A stretch of DNA of 64,000 nt, from positions 110,292-174,291 of the forward strand of contig NZ_JAJQRG010000011.1 in NCBI RefSeq assembly GCF_021228235.1, given 5' to 3'. Source of the DNA: Pseudophaeobacter flagellatus. Lineage in GTDB: Bacteria; Pseudomonadota; Alphaproteobacteria; Rhodobacterales; Rhodobacteraceae. Below, piece after piece: positions 1-9,117 of the stretch. Position 1 is the stretch's first letter, and each line of letters opens with the position of its first letter. The notes beneath the pieces are model-generated. The model saw only the letters and a list, made by a program, of their open reading frames with translations. It was not told where the DNA came from and did not search any database. Made by a program: the position numbers and the translations under genes.

Positions 1-43
1 GTGCCATTCAGTCTAGACGACAAAACATCGATGGGGAAATACC

Positions 44-232
44 TTGCTTGCCTCGCAGATCACTCTGACGCCTCTTGTTGCCACGGTTCTGATATTTCTG
101 GCGGTGCTGGCGGGCAATCGCTATCGCCGGGTCTGGAAGGCAGAGGGGCCGCGCTGGCAGCTTTGGCTGTTTGGTCTGCTGGCGGCTGGGGCGCTGTTGT
201 TGCTGGCCTTTGTGCCGATGCAGACGTCATGA
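44..232 (+). CDS. small two-helix membrane protein, function unknown
   Basis: Encodes 62 residues from a TTG start preceded by a GGGGA ribosome-binding sequence about 8 bases upstream. Two hydrophobic stretches (about residues 7-23 and 41-57) are separated by a basic, tryptophan-containing loop, so an inner-membrane hairpin with two passes is likely. The base composition fits the neighbourhood. No family is recognised and no operon partner is visible inside the window. A reading frame beginning at position 1 overlaps it but encodes low-complexity Gly/Ala sequence and looks spurious. Confidence 0.45.
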   Translation: MLASQITLTPLVATVLIFLAVLAGNRYRRVWKAEGPRWQLWLFGLLAAGALLLLAFVPMQTS

Positions 233-321
233 CAACCTGCTGAAAGCCTTGGGCAGACACAGCAAAAAGGCGACCCAAGGGGCCGCCTGTCGTACATAGG
301 CCTGGCAATCATCTGGGCAGG

Positions 322-570
322 TCAGGGATTGGCCTGCATCTCTGCTTCCATTTGTTCCACTATCTTCCGGGCGCGCTTACACTGTAATTTGTCACGCAGC
401 GGGCTGTCAGGATCGATATCCTTGCTGCAGACAACGCATTTATCGGCGCCGGAAATGGCGTTCAGCCCGCCGCAGCTGCCCTTGATGGTCTTACCCATCA
501 ACAAAACACCCAGCGACATGCCCAGCATGACAAGTGTCAAAAGCCCAAAGGTAAACAGGAAAGTGGTCAT
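322..570 (-). CDS. nqrM: NqrM, Na+-NQR assembly factor (DUF539)
   Basis: 82-residue protein with one N-terminal membrane segment (about residues 3-26) followed by the CGGL motif and a CVVC pair, the conserved cysteines of the NqrM/DUF539 family. NqrM is needed to mature the Na+-translocating NADH:quinone oxidoreductase, probably by delivering iron for the Cys-coordinated Fe/[2Fe-2S] centre between NqrD and NqrE. It is read leftwards just after apbE (14-bp gap), so the two maturation genes form one transcription unit divergent from nqrA. In many bacteria both lie downstream of nqrF instead. Confidence 0.9.
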   Translation of the reverse strand: MTTFLFTFGLLTLVMLGMSLGVLLMGKTIKGSCGGLNAISGADKCVVCSKDIDPDSPLRDKLQCKRARKIVEQMEAEMQANP

Positions 571-584
571 GGGATCTGTGCCTT

Positions 585-1610
585 CTATTGCTCTGCCTGC
601 AGCTTTGCAAACTGGGTGCTGACGGTTATTTCAAACCCTGTTTCACCGGAATCGGGCTGACGTGCAATGAACAAAACTGCGAGCCCCTCTGCCTCGGCGA
701 TGGGCAGCCCACGGTCCTGACCCAAGGCCAGCAGTGCGGTGGCCCAGCCATCTGCCATCATGGCAGAATCGGCCAGCACGGTGACAGAGGCGGTCCCATG
801 GGTAATCGGGCGGCCGGTGACCGCGTCAATGATATGGGAATAGCGGATGCCATCCTGTTCAAAATAATTACGGTAATCGCCGGATGTCGCCATGCCAAGC
901 CCGGAGACATCGAGGATTTCTTCAATCGTCTGGGCTGCGGCATCAGGGCGTTCAATGCCGATGCGCCAGCTGGCACCATTCGGGTTCTGGCCTGCGGTGA
1001 CCAGATCGCCGCCGATTTCAACCATATAGTCGCGCAGACCCGCCGCCTGCAGTGCGGCTGCAACTTGATCTACCCCATAGCCCTTGGCGATGGCGGCCAG
1101 ATATACCGAAGTTTCAGGCAGGCTTTTGCGCAGGCTGTTGGGGGCCGCTGACAGGGACAGGATCTTGTCCTGACCAACCATCGCCAGCGCGGCCTGGATC
1201 GTTGCATCCGACGGCACCGGGCTGTTGGCGTTGCGCGCCCCAAAGCCCCAGATTTCGATCAGCGGGCCAAGGGTGACGTCAAACAGCTTTTCGCTTTTGC
1301 GGTGGATCTCGGTGGCGGCGCGCATCACCTTGGCCAGTTCCGGCGAGATTTCGATCGGGTCGGTCACAGCGGCGGCGTTGAAGCGTGAAATCTCTGATCT
1401 GGGGTCCCAATTGGACATCTGCGCATTGACCTGATCCAGCGCCTGGGTGATCGCATCCTGCACCACATCGGGTGAAAGCGCGGCGGTCTTGTCGACTGCG
1501 ATGATGTTATAGGTTGTGCCCATTGTTTCACCGCTGAAGGTCAGGGTGACCGGATCTGACTTGCAGGCGGCAAGCAGAACCATCAGAGCAACAAGAAAGA
1601 GCCGAGCCAT
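585..1610 (-). CDS. apbE: ApbE, FAD:protein FMN transferase (lipoprotein)
   Basis: 341 residues. A lipoprotein signal ends in LLAAC (Cys16), placing the enzyme on the periplasmic face. The body carries ApbE hallmarks: the TMGTTYN motif near the N-terminus and a C-terminal HIIDAVTGRP...TVLADSAMMAD block that binds Mg2+ and FAD. ApbE attaches FMN covalently through a phosphodiester to Thr in the SGAT motif of flavoproteins. The matching substrates, NqrB and NqrC, are encoded next door and both contain SGAT. It is the first gene of the apbE-nqrM unit, divergent from nqrABCDEF. Confidence 0.93.
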   Translation of the reverse strand: MARLFLVALMVLLAACKSDPVTLTFSGETMGTTYNIIAVDKTAALSPDVVQDAITQALDQVNAQMSNWDPRSEISRFNAAAVTDPIEISPELAKVMRAATEIHRKSEKLFDVTLGPLIEIWGFGARNANSPVPSDATIQAALAMVGQDKILSLSAAPNSLRKSLPETSVYLAAIAKGYGVDQVAAALQAAGLRDYMVEIGGDLVTAGQNPNGASWRIGIERPDAAAQTIEEILDVSGLGMATSGDYRNYFEQDGIRYSHIIDAVTGRPITHGTASVTVLADSAMMADGWATALLALGQDRGLPIAEAEGLAVLFIARQPDSGETGFEITVSTQFAKLQAEQ

Positions 1611-1682
1611 TTGTTCACCTACCCTTGAAACGCCCTCCTATTGTACGCTATTCGCGGCTCTGTCAATCAAGCCTCGGTGGGC

Positions 1683-1731
1683 CTGATCTGACACTTTTGC
1701 ATTTTTCCAGTGGGAACTTGGTCCAGATCAG
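1683..1731. promoter_or_regulatory. inverted repeat in the apbE/nqrA divergent promoter region
   Basis: CTGATCTG at 1683-1690 is repeated as its exact reverse complement CAGATCAG at 1724-1731 in the 196-bp gap between the divergent apbE and nqrA starts. The arms are 33 bp apart (about four helical turns centre to centre), which would suit a regulator binding two half sites. No regulator gene is adjacent, so this is a candidate only. Confidence 0.25.
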
Positions 1732-1806
1732 ACTATTTGCAGGCCGAATCCGAACAACGGCCACGATGTGTTGGTTCTGACCGATAGCAGAGAAGAAGAG
1801 ATAGAG

Positions 1807-3144
1807 TTGCGGCATTACAAGCTACAAAAAGGACTCGAACTCCCGGTTGAAGGCGCGCCTTCGCAGGAGGTTCACGTGGGTCCGGCAGTCAGGACCGTTG
1901 CCCTTCTGGGCAGCGATTACCTGGGTCTGAAACCCCGTCTCGCGGTGCAAGAAGGCGATGTGGTCGCCGCTGGCACTCCGATCTTTGCCCATAAAGACAC
2001 CCCTGAGGTGCAGGTGGTTTCGCCAGTGGCGGGCCGTGTGAAAGCGATCAACCGGGGTGCCCGACGGGTGCTGATCAGCGTTGAAATCGAAGTGGACGCG
2101 GCGGCGGCCGATCCGGTTGATTTCTCGGCGGTGGGCGATGTCACCACCCCTGAAGGTCTGGCAGAGCGGCTCTGTGCGGCGGGCCTGTGGACGTCGTTCC
2201 GCAGTCGCCCCTATTCCAAGGTGCCCAGCCACGATAGTCGCCCGGCCGCGATCTATGTCACCGCGATGGAATCCGAGCCGTTGGCGCCAGATGCGGCGGT
2301 TGTCATCAATGATGCGGCAGAGGATTTTGTTACCGGCCTGCGCGCGATCAGCACCCTGACCGAGGGCAAGACTTACCTGTGTCAATCGGCTGAGACCTCG
2401 GTCCCCAGCGTCGACGAGGTTGAGGTTGCCGCTTTTGAAGGCCCGCATCCGGCCGGTCTGGCTGGCACCCATATGCATTTCATCGAACCGCCCACCGCCA
2501 CCAAGACGGTCTGGAGCATTGGCTATCAGGATGTGATTGCCATTGGTCGACTGCTGAGCACGGGCACCATTAATGCCGAACGCGTCGTGGCGCTGTCAGG
2601 TCCGCTGCTGCGCAATCCGCGTCTGCTGCGCACCATCGCTGGCGCCTCTATGGAAGAGCTGCTGGCCGACGAGCTGGAAAATACGGTCGCTGCCCGAATG
2701 ATTTCCGGTTCTATCCTGTCGGGACGCGCTGGTACCGGGGTTGATGGCTATCTGGGGCGCTATGCGCGGCAGATCACCGTGATCGAAGAAGACAATAAAC
2801 AGATCCCATTGGGCTGGATCCGCCCGATGGCGAGCAAATATGCGGTGCAGCCGGTGCTTGGCTCGTTGTTTTCCAAGAAGCTCTATGCGCTGACATCGAA
2901 CCTAAATGGCGGGCGCCGGGCTATGGTGCCCACTGGCACCTTTGAACGGTTGATGCCGCAGGACTACTTGCCAACACAGTTGCTGCGCGCGTTGTTGGTG
3001 ATGGATACCGACCAGGCCCAGGCGCTGGGTGCGCTGGAGTTGGACGAAGAAGATCTCGGGCTGGTCGGCTTTGCCTGCCCGGCAAAATACGAATACGGAC
3101 TGGCGCTGCGCGACAGTCTGACGAAGATCGAAAAGGAGGGATAG
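1807..3144 (+). CDS. nqrA: NqrA, Na+-NQR subunit A
   Basis: Peripheral subunit A of the Na+-translocating NADH:ubiquinone oxidoreductase, which oxidises NADH, reduces quinone and pumps Na+. I chose the TTG at 1807: it gives 445 residues beginning at the KLQKGLELP segment where family members start and comparable to known NqrA length (about 446). An in-frame GTG at 1768 would add 13 residues. The early part (HKDTPEVQVVSPVAGRV) is the lipoyl-like sandwich domain of the family. It is the first gene of nqrABCDEF, with 4 bp to nqrB. Confidence 0.92.
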   Translation: MRHYKLQKGLELPVEGAPSQEVHVGPAVRTVALLGSDYLGLKPRLAVQEGDVVAAGTPIFAHKDTPEVQVVSPVAGRVKAINRGARRVLISVEIEVDAAAADPVDFSAVGDVTTPEGLAERLCAAGLWTSFRSRPYSKVPSHDSRPAAIYVTAMESEPLAPDAAVVINDAAEDFVTGLRAISTLTEGKTYLCQSAETSVPSVDEVEVAAFEGPHPAGLAGTHMHFIEPPTATKTVWSIGYQDVIAIGRLLSTGTINAERVVALSGPLLRNPRLLRTIAGASMEELLADELENTVAARMISGSILSGRAGTGVDGYLGRYARQITVIEEDNKQIPLGWIRPMASKYAVQPVLGSLFSKKLYALTSNLNGGRRAMVPTGTFERLMPQDYLPTQLLRALLVMDTDQAQALGALELDEEDLGLVGFACPAKYEYGLALRDSLTKIEKEG

Positions 3145-3148
3145 TCTC

Positions 3149-4348
3149 TTGGGTCTCCGTAACTTTTTTGACCGCATTGAGCCGAACTTTACTAAGGGCG
3201 GCAAATGGGAAAAGCTCTTCCCCATCTACGAGATGGTCGAGAGCTTTCTCTACACACCAAAGACGGTCACCACCGCAGCGCCCCACGCGCGGTCTTATAT
3301 CGATATGAAGCGGATCATGACCTATGTGGTCATCGCAACGATCCCTTGTATCCTCTTTGGTCTTTATAACACCGGCTTGCAGGTCAATACCGCGCTTGGT
3401 GCCTACGAGGCCACGGGCTGGCGCGTTGCCGTGCTGGAATTCTTTGGCATTGGCTTTGATCCCAGCAATCCGCTGGTCAATATGGCGCATGGGCTGCTGT
3501 ATTTCCTGCCGATCTATATCACCACGCTGGTCGTGGGCGGCATTTGGGAAGTGATCTTTGCCACCGTGCGCGGGCATGAGGTCAACGAAGGCTTCCTGGT
3601 GACGTCGATGCTTTATGCCCTGATCGTGCCGGCCAGCATTCCGCTGTGGCAGGTGGCGCTTGGCATTTCCTTTGGCGTGGTGATCGGCAAAGAAGTCTTT
3701 GGCGGCACTGGCAAGAACTTCCTCAACCCGGCGTTGACCGGGCGGGCCTTCCTGTATTTTGCCTATCCCGCCTATATGTCCGGCGATAGCATCTGGACGC
3801 CGGTTGACGGGTTTTCTGGCGCAACTGCGCTGTCGGTTTCCGCCTCGTCCGGCTTTGACCAGCTGGCGGCCAATGGGGTGGAATGGATGGATGCCTTCAT
3901 CGGCACCATTCAAGGCTCCTTTGGCGAGACCTCGACCCTGGCCTGTATGATTGGTTTGGCCTTCCTGCTGATCACCAAGATTGCCAACTGGCGTCTGATC
4001 ATTGGCTGCATGGCGGGCATGGTGGGTTTCTCGCTGCTGCTCAACACCATTGGGTCCGACAGCAATCCAATGTTTGCAATGCCCTGGTACTGGCATCTGG
4101 TCACCGGTGGGTTTGCCTTTGGCATGGTCTTTATGGTCACCGAGCCGGTTTCGGCCAGCCATACCAATATGGGGCGCTATATCTATGGCGCGCTGATTGG
4201 CTTCATGGTGGTGATGATCCGGGTGATCAACCCGGCCTTCCCCGAAGGCATGATGCTCGCCATTCTGTTCGGCAACGTCTTTGCGCCGCTGATCGACCAT
4301 TTTGTCGTGCAGGCCAATATCAAACGGAGAGCGAAGCGTTATGTCTGA
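3149..4348 (+). CDS. nqrB: NqrB, Na+-NQR membrane subunit B
   Basis: 399-residue integral membrane subunit with about ten hydrophobic segments of the NqrB/RnfD family. It carries the Na+ path, riboflavin and a covalent FMN. The FMN attachment motif SGAT is at residues 223-226 (Thr226). The start is TTG at 3149, supported by an AAGGAGGG ribosome-binding site ending 8 bases upstream, between the nqrA stop and this codon. The last 8 bases overlap nqrC, so translation is probably coupled. Confidence 0.95.
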   Translation: MGLRNFFDRIEPNFTKGGKWEKLFPIYEMVESFLYTPKTVTTAAPHARSYIDMKRIMTYVVIATIPCILFGLYNTGLQVNTALGAYEATGWRVAVLEFFGIGFDPSNPLVNMAHGLLYFLPIYITTLVVGGIWEVIFATVRGHEVNEGFLVTSMLYALIVPASIPLWQVALGISFGVVIGKEVFGGTGKNFLNPALTGRAFLYFAYPAYMSGDSIWTPVDGFSGATALSVSASSGFDQLAANGVEWMDAFIGTIQGSFGETSTLACMIGLAFLLITKIANWRLIIGCMAGMVGFSLLLNTIGSDSNPMFAMPWYWHLVTGGFAFGMVFMVTEPVSASHTNMGRYIYGALIGFMVVMIRVINPAFPEGMMLAILFGNVFAPLIDHFVVQANIKRRAKRYV

Positions 4349-5147
4349 GCAAACCAACAAAGGTGTCATCCGCCGCTTTCTGGAGGCCTCGCCTGATTCA
4401 ACCGGCAAAACCCTGTTTGTCGCTGTGGTGCTCTGCCTCTGTGCCTCGATGATCGTTTCGGCGGCGGCAGTGGCGCTGCGCCCAACGCAGGAAGCCAACA
4501 AGCTGAAAGACAAGCAGATCAATATTCTGCAGGTCGCAGGCCTGTATGAGCCCGGCGTCAATGTGACTGAGGCCTTTGGCGCCTCGTTTGAGCCGCGGGT
4601 GCTGGAGCTGGCAACCGGGCGATTTACTGATCAGTTTGATGTGGCCGAATTCGACGACCGTGCTGCGGCGGATGATCCGGCTACCTCGATCAAACTGGAC
4701 TATGACCCGGCCTCGATTGGGCGGCAGTCAAAATACATGACCGTCTATCTGCTGAAAGATGCGGCTGGCGCGGTCGACAAGGTGATCCTGCCGCTGCATG
4801 GCTATGGTCTGTGGTCGACGCTTTATGGCTTTATCGCCGTGGAAGAAAACGGCAATGACATCTTTGGTCTGCAATTCTACAGCCATGCTGAAACCCCCGG
4901 CCTGGGAGCCGAGGTCGACAACCCGCGCTGGAAAGCGCAGTGGAAGGGCAAGCGCCTGAGGGATAACAGCGGTGAGCTGCAAATCACCGTCGCCAAGACA
5001 GCGCCAGCGGCTGGCAAGGAATTCCATGTGGATGCCCTGTCGGGTGCCACGCTGACCTCAGCTGGTGTTGATAATCTGGTACGCTTCTGGATGGGCGAAA
5101 CCGGCTACGCCCCCTTCCTTGCCAATCTCAAAGCAGGAGATATCTGA
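4341..5147 (+). CDS. nqrC: NqrC, Na+-NQR subunit C (covalent FMN)
   Basis: 268 residues: one N-terminal membrane helix (about 22-46) and a periplasmic FMN-binding domain. The flavinylation motif SGAT is at 234-237 (Thr237), the target of the ApbE encoded upstream. The ATG at 4341 overlaps the end of nqrB. An in-frame codon at 4302 is possible but lies far inside nqrB and lacks a ribosome-binding site. The stop overlaps the nqrD start (TGATG). Confidence 0.95.
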   Translation: MSEQTNKGVIRRFLEASPDSTGKTLFVAVVLCLCASMIVSAAAVALRPTQEANKLKDKQINILQVAGLYEPGVNVTEAFGASFEPRVLELATGRFTDQFDVAEFDDRAAADDPATSIKLDYDPASIGRQSKYMTVYLLKDAAGAVDKVILPLHGYGLWSTLYGFIAVEENGNDIFGLQFYSHAETPGLGAEVDNPRWKAQWKGKRLRDNSGELQITVAKTAPAAGKEFHVDALSGATLTSAGVDNLVRFWMGETGYAPFLANLKAGDI

Positions 5148-5800
5148 TGGCCCAGACACGTAGGGAAATGCTGCTCGATCCGCTGGTCGACAACAACCCG
5201 ATTACCCTGCAGGTGCTTGGCATCTGTTCTGCCCTGGCGGTGACCTCTTCGCTGAAAGTGGCGCTGGTGATGACCATCGCGGTGACGCTGGTGACGGCGT
5301 TTTCATCGATGTTCATTTCAGTGCTGCGTAACCAGATCCCCAGTTCGATCCGCATCATTGTGCAGATGGTGATCATTGCATCCTTGGTGATCCTGGTGGA
5401 TCAGGTGCTCAAGGCCTATGCCTTTGAGATCTCCAAAACCCTGTCGGTTTTTGTGGGTCTGATCATTACCAACTGTATCGTCATGGGCCGCGCCGAAGCC
5501 TTTGCCATGAAGAACCCGCCGGTGGCCTCTTTCATTGACGGGATTGGCAATGGGCTGGGCTATGGCTTTATCCTGATGCTGGTTGGTTTTTTCCGCGAGC
5601 TGTTTGGCGCGGGCTCGCTGTTTGGGGTTACCATTCTGGAAACCGTGAACAACGGTGGCTGGTATGTGCCAAACGGGTTGCTGCTGCTGCCGCCCTCTGC
5701 CTTCTTCGTTATCGGTCTTTTGATCTGGGCCTTCCGCACCTGGAAACCCGAACAGGTGGAAGAGCGTGAACATAAAATTCAAGTCGTAGAGGCCCACTGA
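5147..5800 (+). CDS. nqrD: NqrD, Na+-NQR membrane subunit D
   Basis: 217-residue polytopic protein of the NqrD/RnfE family, about six transmembrane helices. With NqrE it forms the symmetrical core that holds a [2Fe-2S] centre inside the membrane; the conserved Cys in the ITNCIVMGR segment is visible. The ATG shares bases with the nqrC stop, and its own stop overlaps nqrE in the same way, showing tight translational coupling. Confidence 0.95.
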   Translation: MAQTRREMLLDPLVDNNPITLQVLGICSALAVTSSLKVALVMTIAVTLVTAFSSMFISVLRNQIPSSIRIIVQMVIIASLVILVDQVLKAYAFEISKTLSVFVGLIITNCIVMGRAEAFAMKNPPVASFIDGIGNGLGYGFILMLVGFFRELFGAGSLFGVTILETVNNGGWYVPNGLLLLPPSAFFVIGLLIWAFRTWKPEQVEEREHKIQVVEAH

Positions 5801-6408
5801 TGGAAGCGCTCCTCTCCCTCGCGGTCAAGGCGATCTTTGTTGAGAACCTGGCCCTCTCCTTCTTTCTTGGCATGTGTACCTTCATCGCCGTTTCCAAAAA
5901 GATTTCCACCGCCATCGGTTTGGGTATCTCGGTGATGATCGTGCAGGCGATCACCGTGCCGGCCAACAACCTGATCCTGACCTACCTGCTGGCGCCCGGC
6001 GCCCTGGGCTGGGCCGGATTTCCGGATGTGGATCTGACCTTTCTGGGGCTGATTTCCTATATTGGCGTCATCGCGGCGCTGGTGCAGATCCTTGAGATGG
6101 TTTTGGATAAATACTTCCCGCCGCTTTACAACGCGCTGGGGATCTTTCTGCCGTTGATCACCGTGAACTGCGCCATTCTGGGGGGCTCTCTCTTTATGGT
6201 GGAACGCGACTATGGTTTTGCCGAGGCAGCGACCTATGGCCTGTCTTCCGGCTTTGGCTGGGCCCTGGCCATCACCGCCATGGCAGGCGTGCGCGAAAAG
6301 CTGAAATATTCTGACATTCCTGATGGATTGCAGGGGCTTGGCATTACCTTCATCACCGCTGGACTGATGGCTATGGCCTTCATGTCCTTCAGCGGCGTGA
6401 AACTGTAA
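5800..6408 (+). CDS. nqrE: NqrE, Na+-NQR membrane subunit E
   Basis: 202-residue polytopic partner of NqrD (NqrE/RnfA family). The second conserved cysteine of the intramembrane iron centre lies in the VNCAILGGS segment. The AlSFFLGMC start region and length match family members. The gene overlaps nqrD by one base and is followed 14 bp later by nqrF. Confidence 0.95.
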   Translation: MEALLSLAVKAIFVENLALSFFLGMCTFIAVSKKISTAIGLGISVMIVQAITVPANNLILTYLLAPGALGWAGFPDVDLTFLGLISYIGVIAALVQILEMVLDKYFPPLYNALGIFLPLITVNCAILGGSLFMVERDYGFAEAATYGLSSGFGWALAITAMAGVREKLKYSDIPDGLQGLGITFITAGLMAMAFMSFSGVKL

Positions 6409-6422
6409 GAGGGGCTGGAAAT

Positions 6423-7643
6423 ATGGCGACCTTTGGACTTGGCATTGTCCTTTTCACCCTGATCGTTCTGGCGCTTGTCAGCATTATCATTGCGGCCCGT
6501 TCCAAGCTGGTGTCGACCGGTAATGTGAACATCACCATCAACGGCGAAAAAACCATTTCCGTGCCTGCGGGTGGTAAACTGCTGCAGACTCTGGCTGCGG
6601 AAAAGCTGTTTGTGCCTTCGGCCTGTGGCGGTGGCGGCACCTGTGCCCAGTGCCGGGTGCGGGTGCATTCCGGTGGCGGCTCGATCCTGCCTACCGAAGA
6701 GGGCCATATCACCAAGCGCGAAGCCGGCTGCGGCGACCGTCTGTCCTGTCAGGTAGCGGTCAAGCAGGACATGGAAGTTGAAGTGCCCGAAGAGGTGTTT
6801 GGCGTCAAAAAGTGGGAATGCACTGTGCGTTCCAACGAAAACGTCGCCACCTTCATCAAGGCGCTGGTCTTGGATCTGCCCGAAGGCGAAAACGTCGATT
6901 TCCGCGCTGGCGGCTATATCCAGATCGAGGCCCCGGCCCATGCGTTGAAATACACCGATTTCGACATCGAAGAAGAGTATCGCGGCGATTGGGACCGCTT
7001 CAATGTCTGGCAGTATGAATCCGTGGTGTCAGAGCCGGTTGAACGCGCCTATTCCATGGCCAACTATCCGGAAGAAAAGGGCATGATCATGCTCAATGTG
7101 CGGGTTGCGTCGCCACCACCTGGTTCAGAAGGTATCCCTGCCGGTCAGATGTCGAGCTACATCTTTAACCTGAAGCCCGGCGACAAGGTGACCATCTCGG
7201 GTCCCTTTGGCGAATTCTTCGCGCGCGATACCAAAAAAGAAATGATCTTTGTGGGCGGCGGGGCCGGTATGGCACCAATGCGCAGCCATATCTTTGATCA
7301 GCTGAAGCGGTTGAATACGGATCGCAAGATTAGCTTCTGGTATGGCGCACGTTCCAAGCGTGAGATGTTCTTTGTAGAGGATTTTGACGGCCTGGCCGCT
7401 GAAAACCCTAACTTCGAATGGCACGTGGCGCTGTCGGATGCGATGCCCGAGGATGAGTGGACCGGCTATACCGGCTTTATCCATAATATCCTGTTCGAGG
7501 AATATCTGAAGAATCACCCGGCACCGGAAGACTGTGAATACTACATGTGTGGTCCGCCCATCATGAATCAATCGGTGATCAACATGCTCCTTGATCTTGG
7601 CGTTGACCGCGAAGACATCATGCTGGACGATTTTGGCGGTTAA
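6423..7643 (+). CDS. nqrF: NqrF, Na+-NQR NADH dehydrogenase subunit
   Basis: 406 residues. An N-terminal membrane anchor (about 4-24) is followed by a plant-type [2Fe-2S] ferredoxin domain with Cys68, Cys74, Cys77 and Cys109 as ligands, then a ferredoxin-reductase-like FAD domain (RAYSMANYP motif) and an NADH-binding domain ([15 protein letters not shown]). It is the electron entry point of the complex. It is the last gene of the operon and ends just before a strong terminator. Confidence 0.96.
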   Translation: MATFGLGIVLFTLIVLALVSIIIAARSKLVSTGNVNITINGEKTISVPAGGKLLQTLAAEKLFVPSACGGGGTCAQCRVRVHSGGGSILPTEEGHITKREAGCGDRLSCQVAVKQDMEVEVPEEVFGVKKWECTVRSNENVATFIKALVLDLPEGENVDFRAGGYIQIEAPAHALKYTDFDIEEEYRGDWDRFNVWQYESVVSEPVERAYSMANYPEEKGMIMLNVRVASPPPGSEGIPAGQMSSYIFNLKPGDKVTISGPFGEFFARDTKKEMIFVGGGAGMAPMRSHIFDQLKRLNTDRKISFWYGARSKREMFFVEDFDGLAAENPNFEWHVALSDAMPEDEWTGYTGFIHNILFEEYLKNHPAPEDCEYYMCGPPIMNQSVINMLLDLGVDREDIMLDDFGG

Positions 7644-7680
7644 TCCCGCAGATTTGCCCCAGATTTGATAGCGCAAGTTC

Positions 7681-7713
7681 AAAACGGTCCCCCGGTTTTC
7701 GGGGGGCCGTTTT
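7681..7713 (+). terminator. Rho-independent terminator of the nqr operon
   Basis: A 13-bp stem (AAAACGGTCCCCC at 7681-7693 with GGGGGGCCGTTTT at 7701-7713, one G-T wobble) with a 7-base loop and a terminal T run. It lies 37 bp after the nqrF stop. Because the stem also begins with an A run, it could work for the convergent lacI-type gene too. Confidence 0.85.
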
Positions 7714-7780
7714 GCGTTGAACAGGGCCGAAACCGCGGGTTCCTAACAGGGCAGGGGCCGCCGATGCCGCAGGCCTAGTC

Positions 7781-8812
7781 TTATGGATCTGGCGTTGCGG
7801 GTGGCTGGGTAGCAATCAGCCCAAGGTCGATTTCGGGGCGCAATTCTTGCTTGATTGGGGCCAGTGGCGCGCCGCTGGCCACCGCCTGCAGTATCATCCG
7901 CACGGCGGCTTCGCCGATTTCGTGGCGCGGGGTGCGGGTGGTGCCGATCCGGCCCGGCACGCCGGAAATAAAATCAAGCCCGTTGCAGCCGACCAACCCG
8001 ACCTGATCCGGGATAGCAATCTGTAAGTCATTGAAATGATGATAGCCACCAGCGGCCAGATCATCGTTGGAGTAATATATGCAATCCAGATCCGGGTGAT
8101 CCTGCCACAGCGCCCGGGTCAGGTGTCGACCGGTTTCAATCGAGGAAAACCCAGGGTCCTGGCGCTGCGCCACCAGCCTGACATCGGCCTGCTGCAACCC
8201 CGCGAGGAAGCCATCAAAACGCTTTTGGGCGCGGTTGTCCTGACCAAGCCCACAGCCGATATACCCAATGCGTTTTCTGCCGCTTTGCACCAGGGCCTGC
8301 GCCATGTCAAAGCCGACCTGATGATGTGAAAACCCAACGCAGCCGCCAATGGGGTCGCCGTCGGTATCCATAATCTGCACCACAGGAATGTGGGCTTCGC
8401 GCAGCAGTTTTGCGGTGTCAGCTGGAAATTCCAGGCCGGTGACAATCAGCCCGGTGGGTCGCCAGGACAGCATGTTGCGCACCACCTCGTATTCTCGTTC
8501 CGGGTCGTATTCGGTGATGCCGCAAACGGGCTGCAATCCGGTCCCATAGAGCGTCTCGGTGATCCCGTTCAGTACATGTGAAAAGACGATGTTTTCAAGG
8601 TTGGGCAGCACCACGCCGATCAGATCGGTGGCTTTCCCGGCAAGAGAGGAGGCAAGGTGATTCCCGACATAGCCGATTTCGCGCGCGGCCTTTTGCACCC
8701 GCATGATACTGCGCTGCGACACGTCCTTGTCCCCTCGCAGAGCGCGGGAGGCAGTCATCTTGCTGACCCCTGCCGCCAAGGCAACGTCCTGCAGGGTCTT
8801 TCGCTTATGCAT
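7781..8812 (-). CDS. LacI-family transcriptional regulator of the TRAP/dehydratase operon
   Basis: 343 residues. An N-terminal LacI helix-turn-helix (TLQDVALAAGVSKMTASRAL, about 6-25) and hinge precede a periplasmic-binding-like sensor domain (VLPNLENIVFS..., CDGLD-like region near 270). The closest recognised style is the GntR/gluconate branch of LacI. It is divergent from the TRAP and dehydratase genes, so it probably represses them and is relieved by a sugar acid or a derived metabolite. The inducer is not identifiable from sequence. Confidence 0.85.
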   Translation of the reverse strand: MHKRKTLQDVALAAGVSKMTASRALRGDKDVSQRSIMRVQKAAREIGYVGNHLASSLAGKATDLIGVVLPNLENIVFSHVLNGITETLYGTGLQPVCGITEYDPEREYEVVRNMLSWRPTGLIVTGLEFPADTAKLLREAHIPVVQIMDTDGDPIGGCVGFSHHQVGFDMAQALVQSGRKRIGYIGCGLGQDNRAQKRFDGFLAGLQQADVRLVAQRQDPGFSSIETGRHLTRALWQDHPDLDCIYYSNDDLAAGGYHHFNDLQIAIPDQVGLVGCNGLDFISGVPGRIGTTRTPRHEIGEAAVRMILQAVASGAPLAPIKQELRPEIDLGLIATQPPATPDP

Positions 8813-8896
8813 TATTTCAACCTGTTGTTGACCAAAGGAAATGTCGCGCGGCCCCCGATTTTGGCCAACTTAGTCGAGGCGGCGTCCAATAGCAAA

Positions 8897-8917
8897 GCGT
8901 TGAAACGCGTTGACCTG
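8897..8917. promoter_or_regulatory. candidate LacI-type operator
   Basis: AACGCGTT (8904-8911) is a perfect palindrome with the central CG typical of LacI-family operators. It sits inside a direct repeat of GCGTTGA spaced 10 bp, between the divergent regulator and dctP starts. The flanks are not symmetric, so the assignment is tentative. Confidence 0.35.
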
Positions 8918-9117
8918 TGGATGGAAATCCGTGCATGGTGTCAAAACCGGTATCGGTACCAGTTGGGAGGCTGGAGAGATCGGTGCACCATTTTGGTGGA
9001 ATATATTGCCGCCGCAAAGCCCGCAGGGGTGCAGCCATAGGGGGCGGTTGGGATGCGGGGCCTAGCCCTCGCACATAGGAGGGGCCGGGCGAAACCGGTC
9101 TGTAAGGGAGAACAACA

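Noticed and set aside
1..243. Frame open from the first base of the window
   Set aside because: Gly/Ala-rich and overlapped by the better small membrane-protein frame at 44-232.
2921..4561. 546-codon reverse-strand frame opposite nqrA-nqrC
   Set aside because: Antisense to the nqr genes, His/Arg/Asp-rich and without any recognisable domain.
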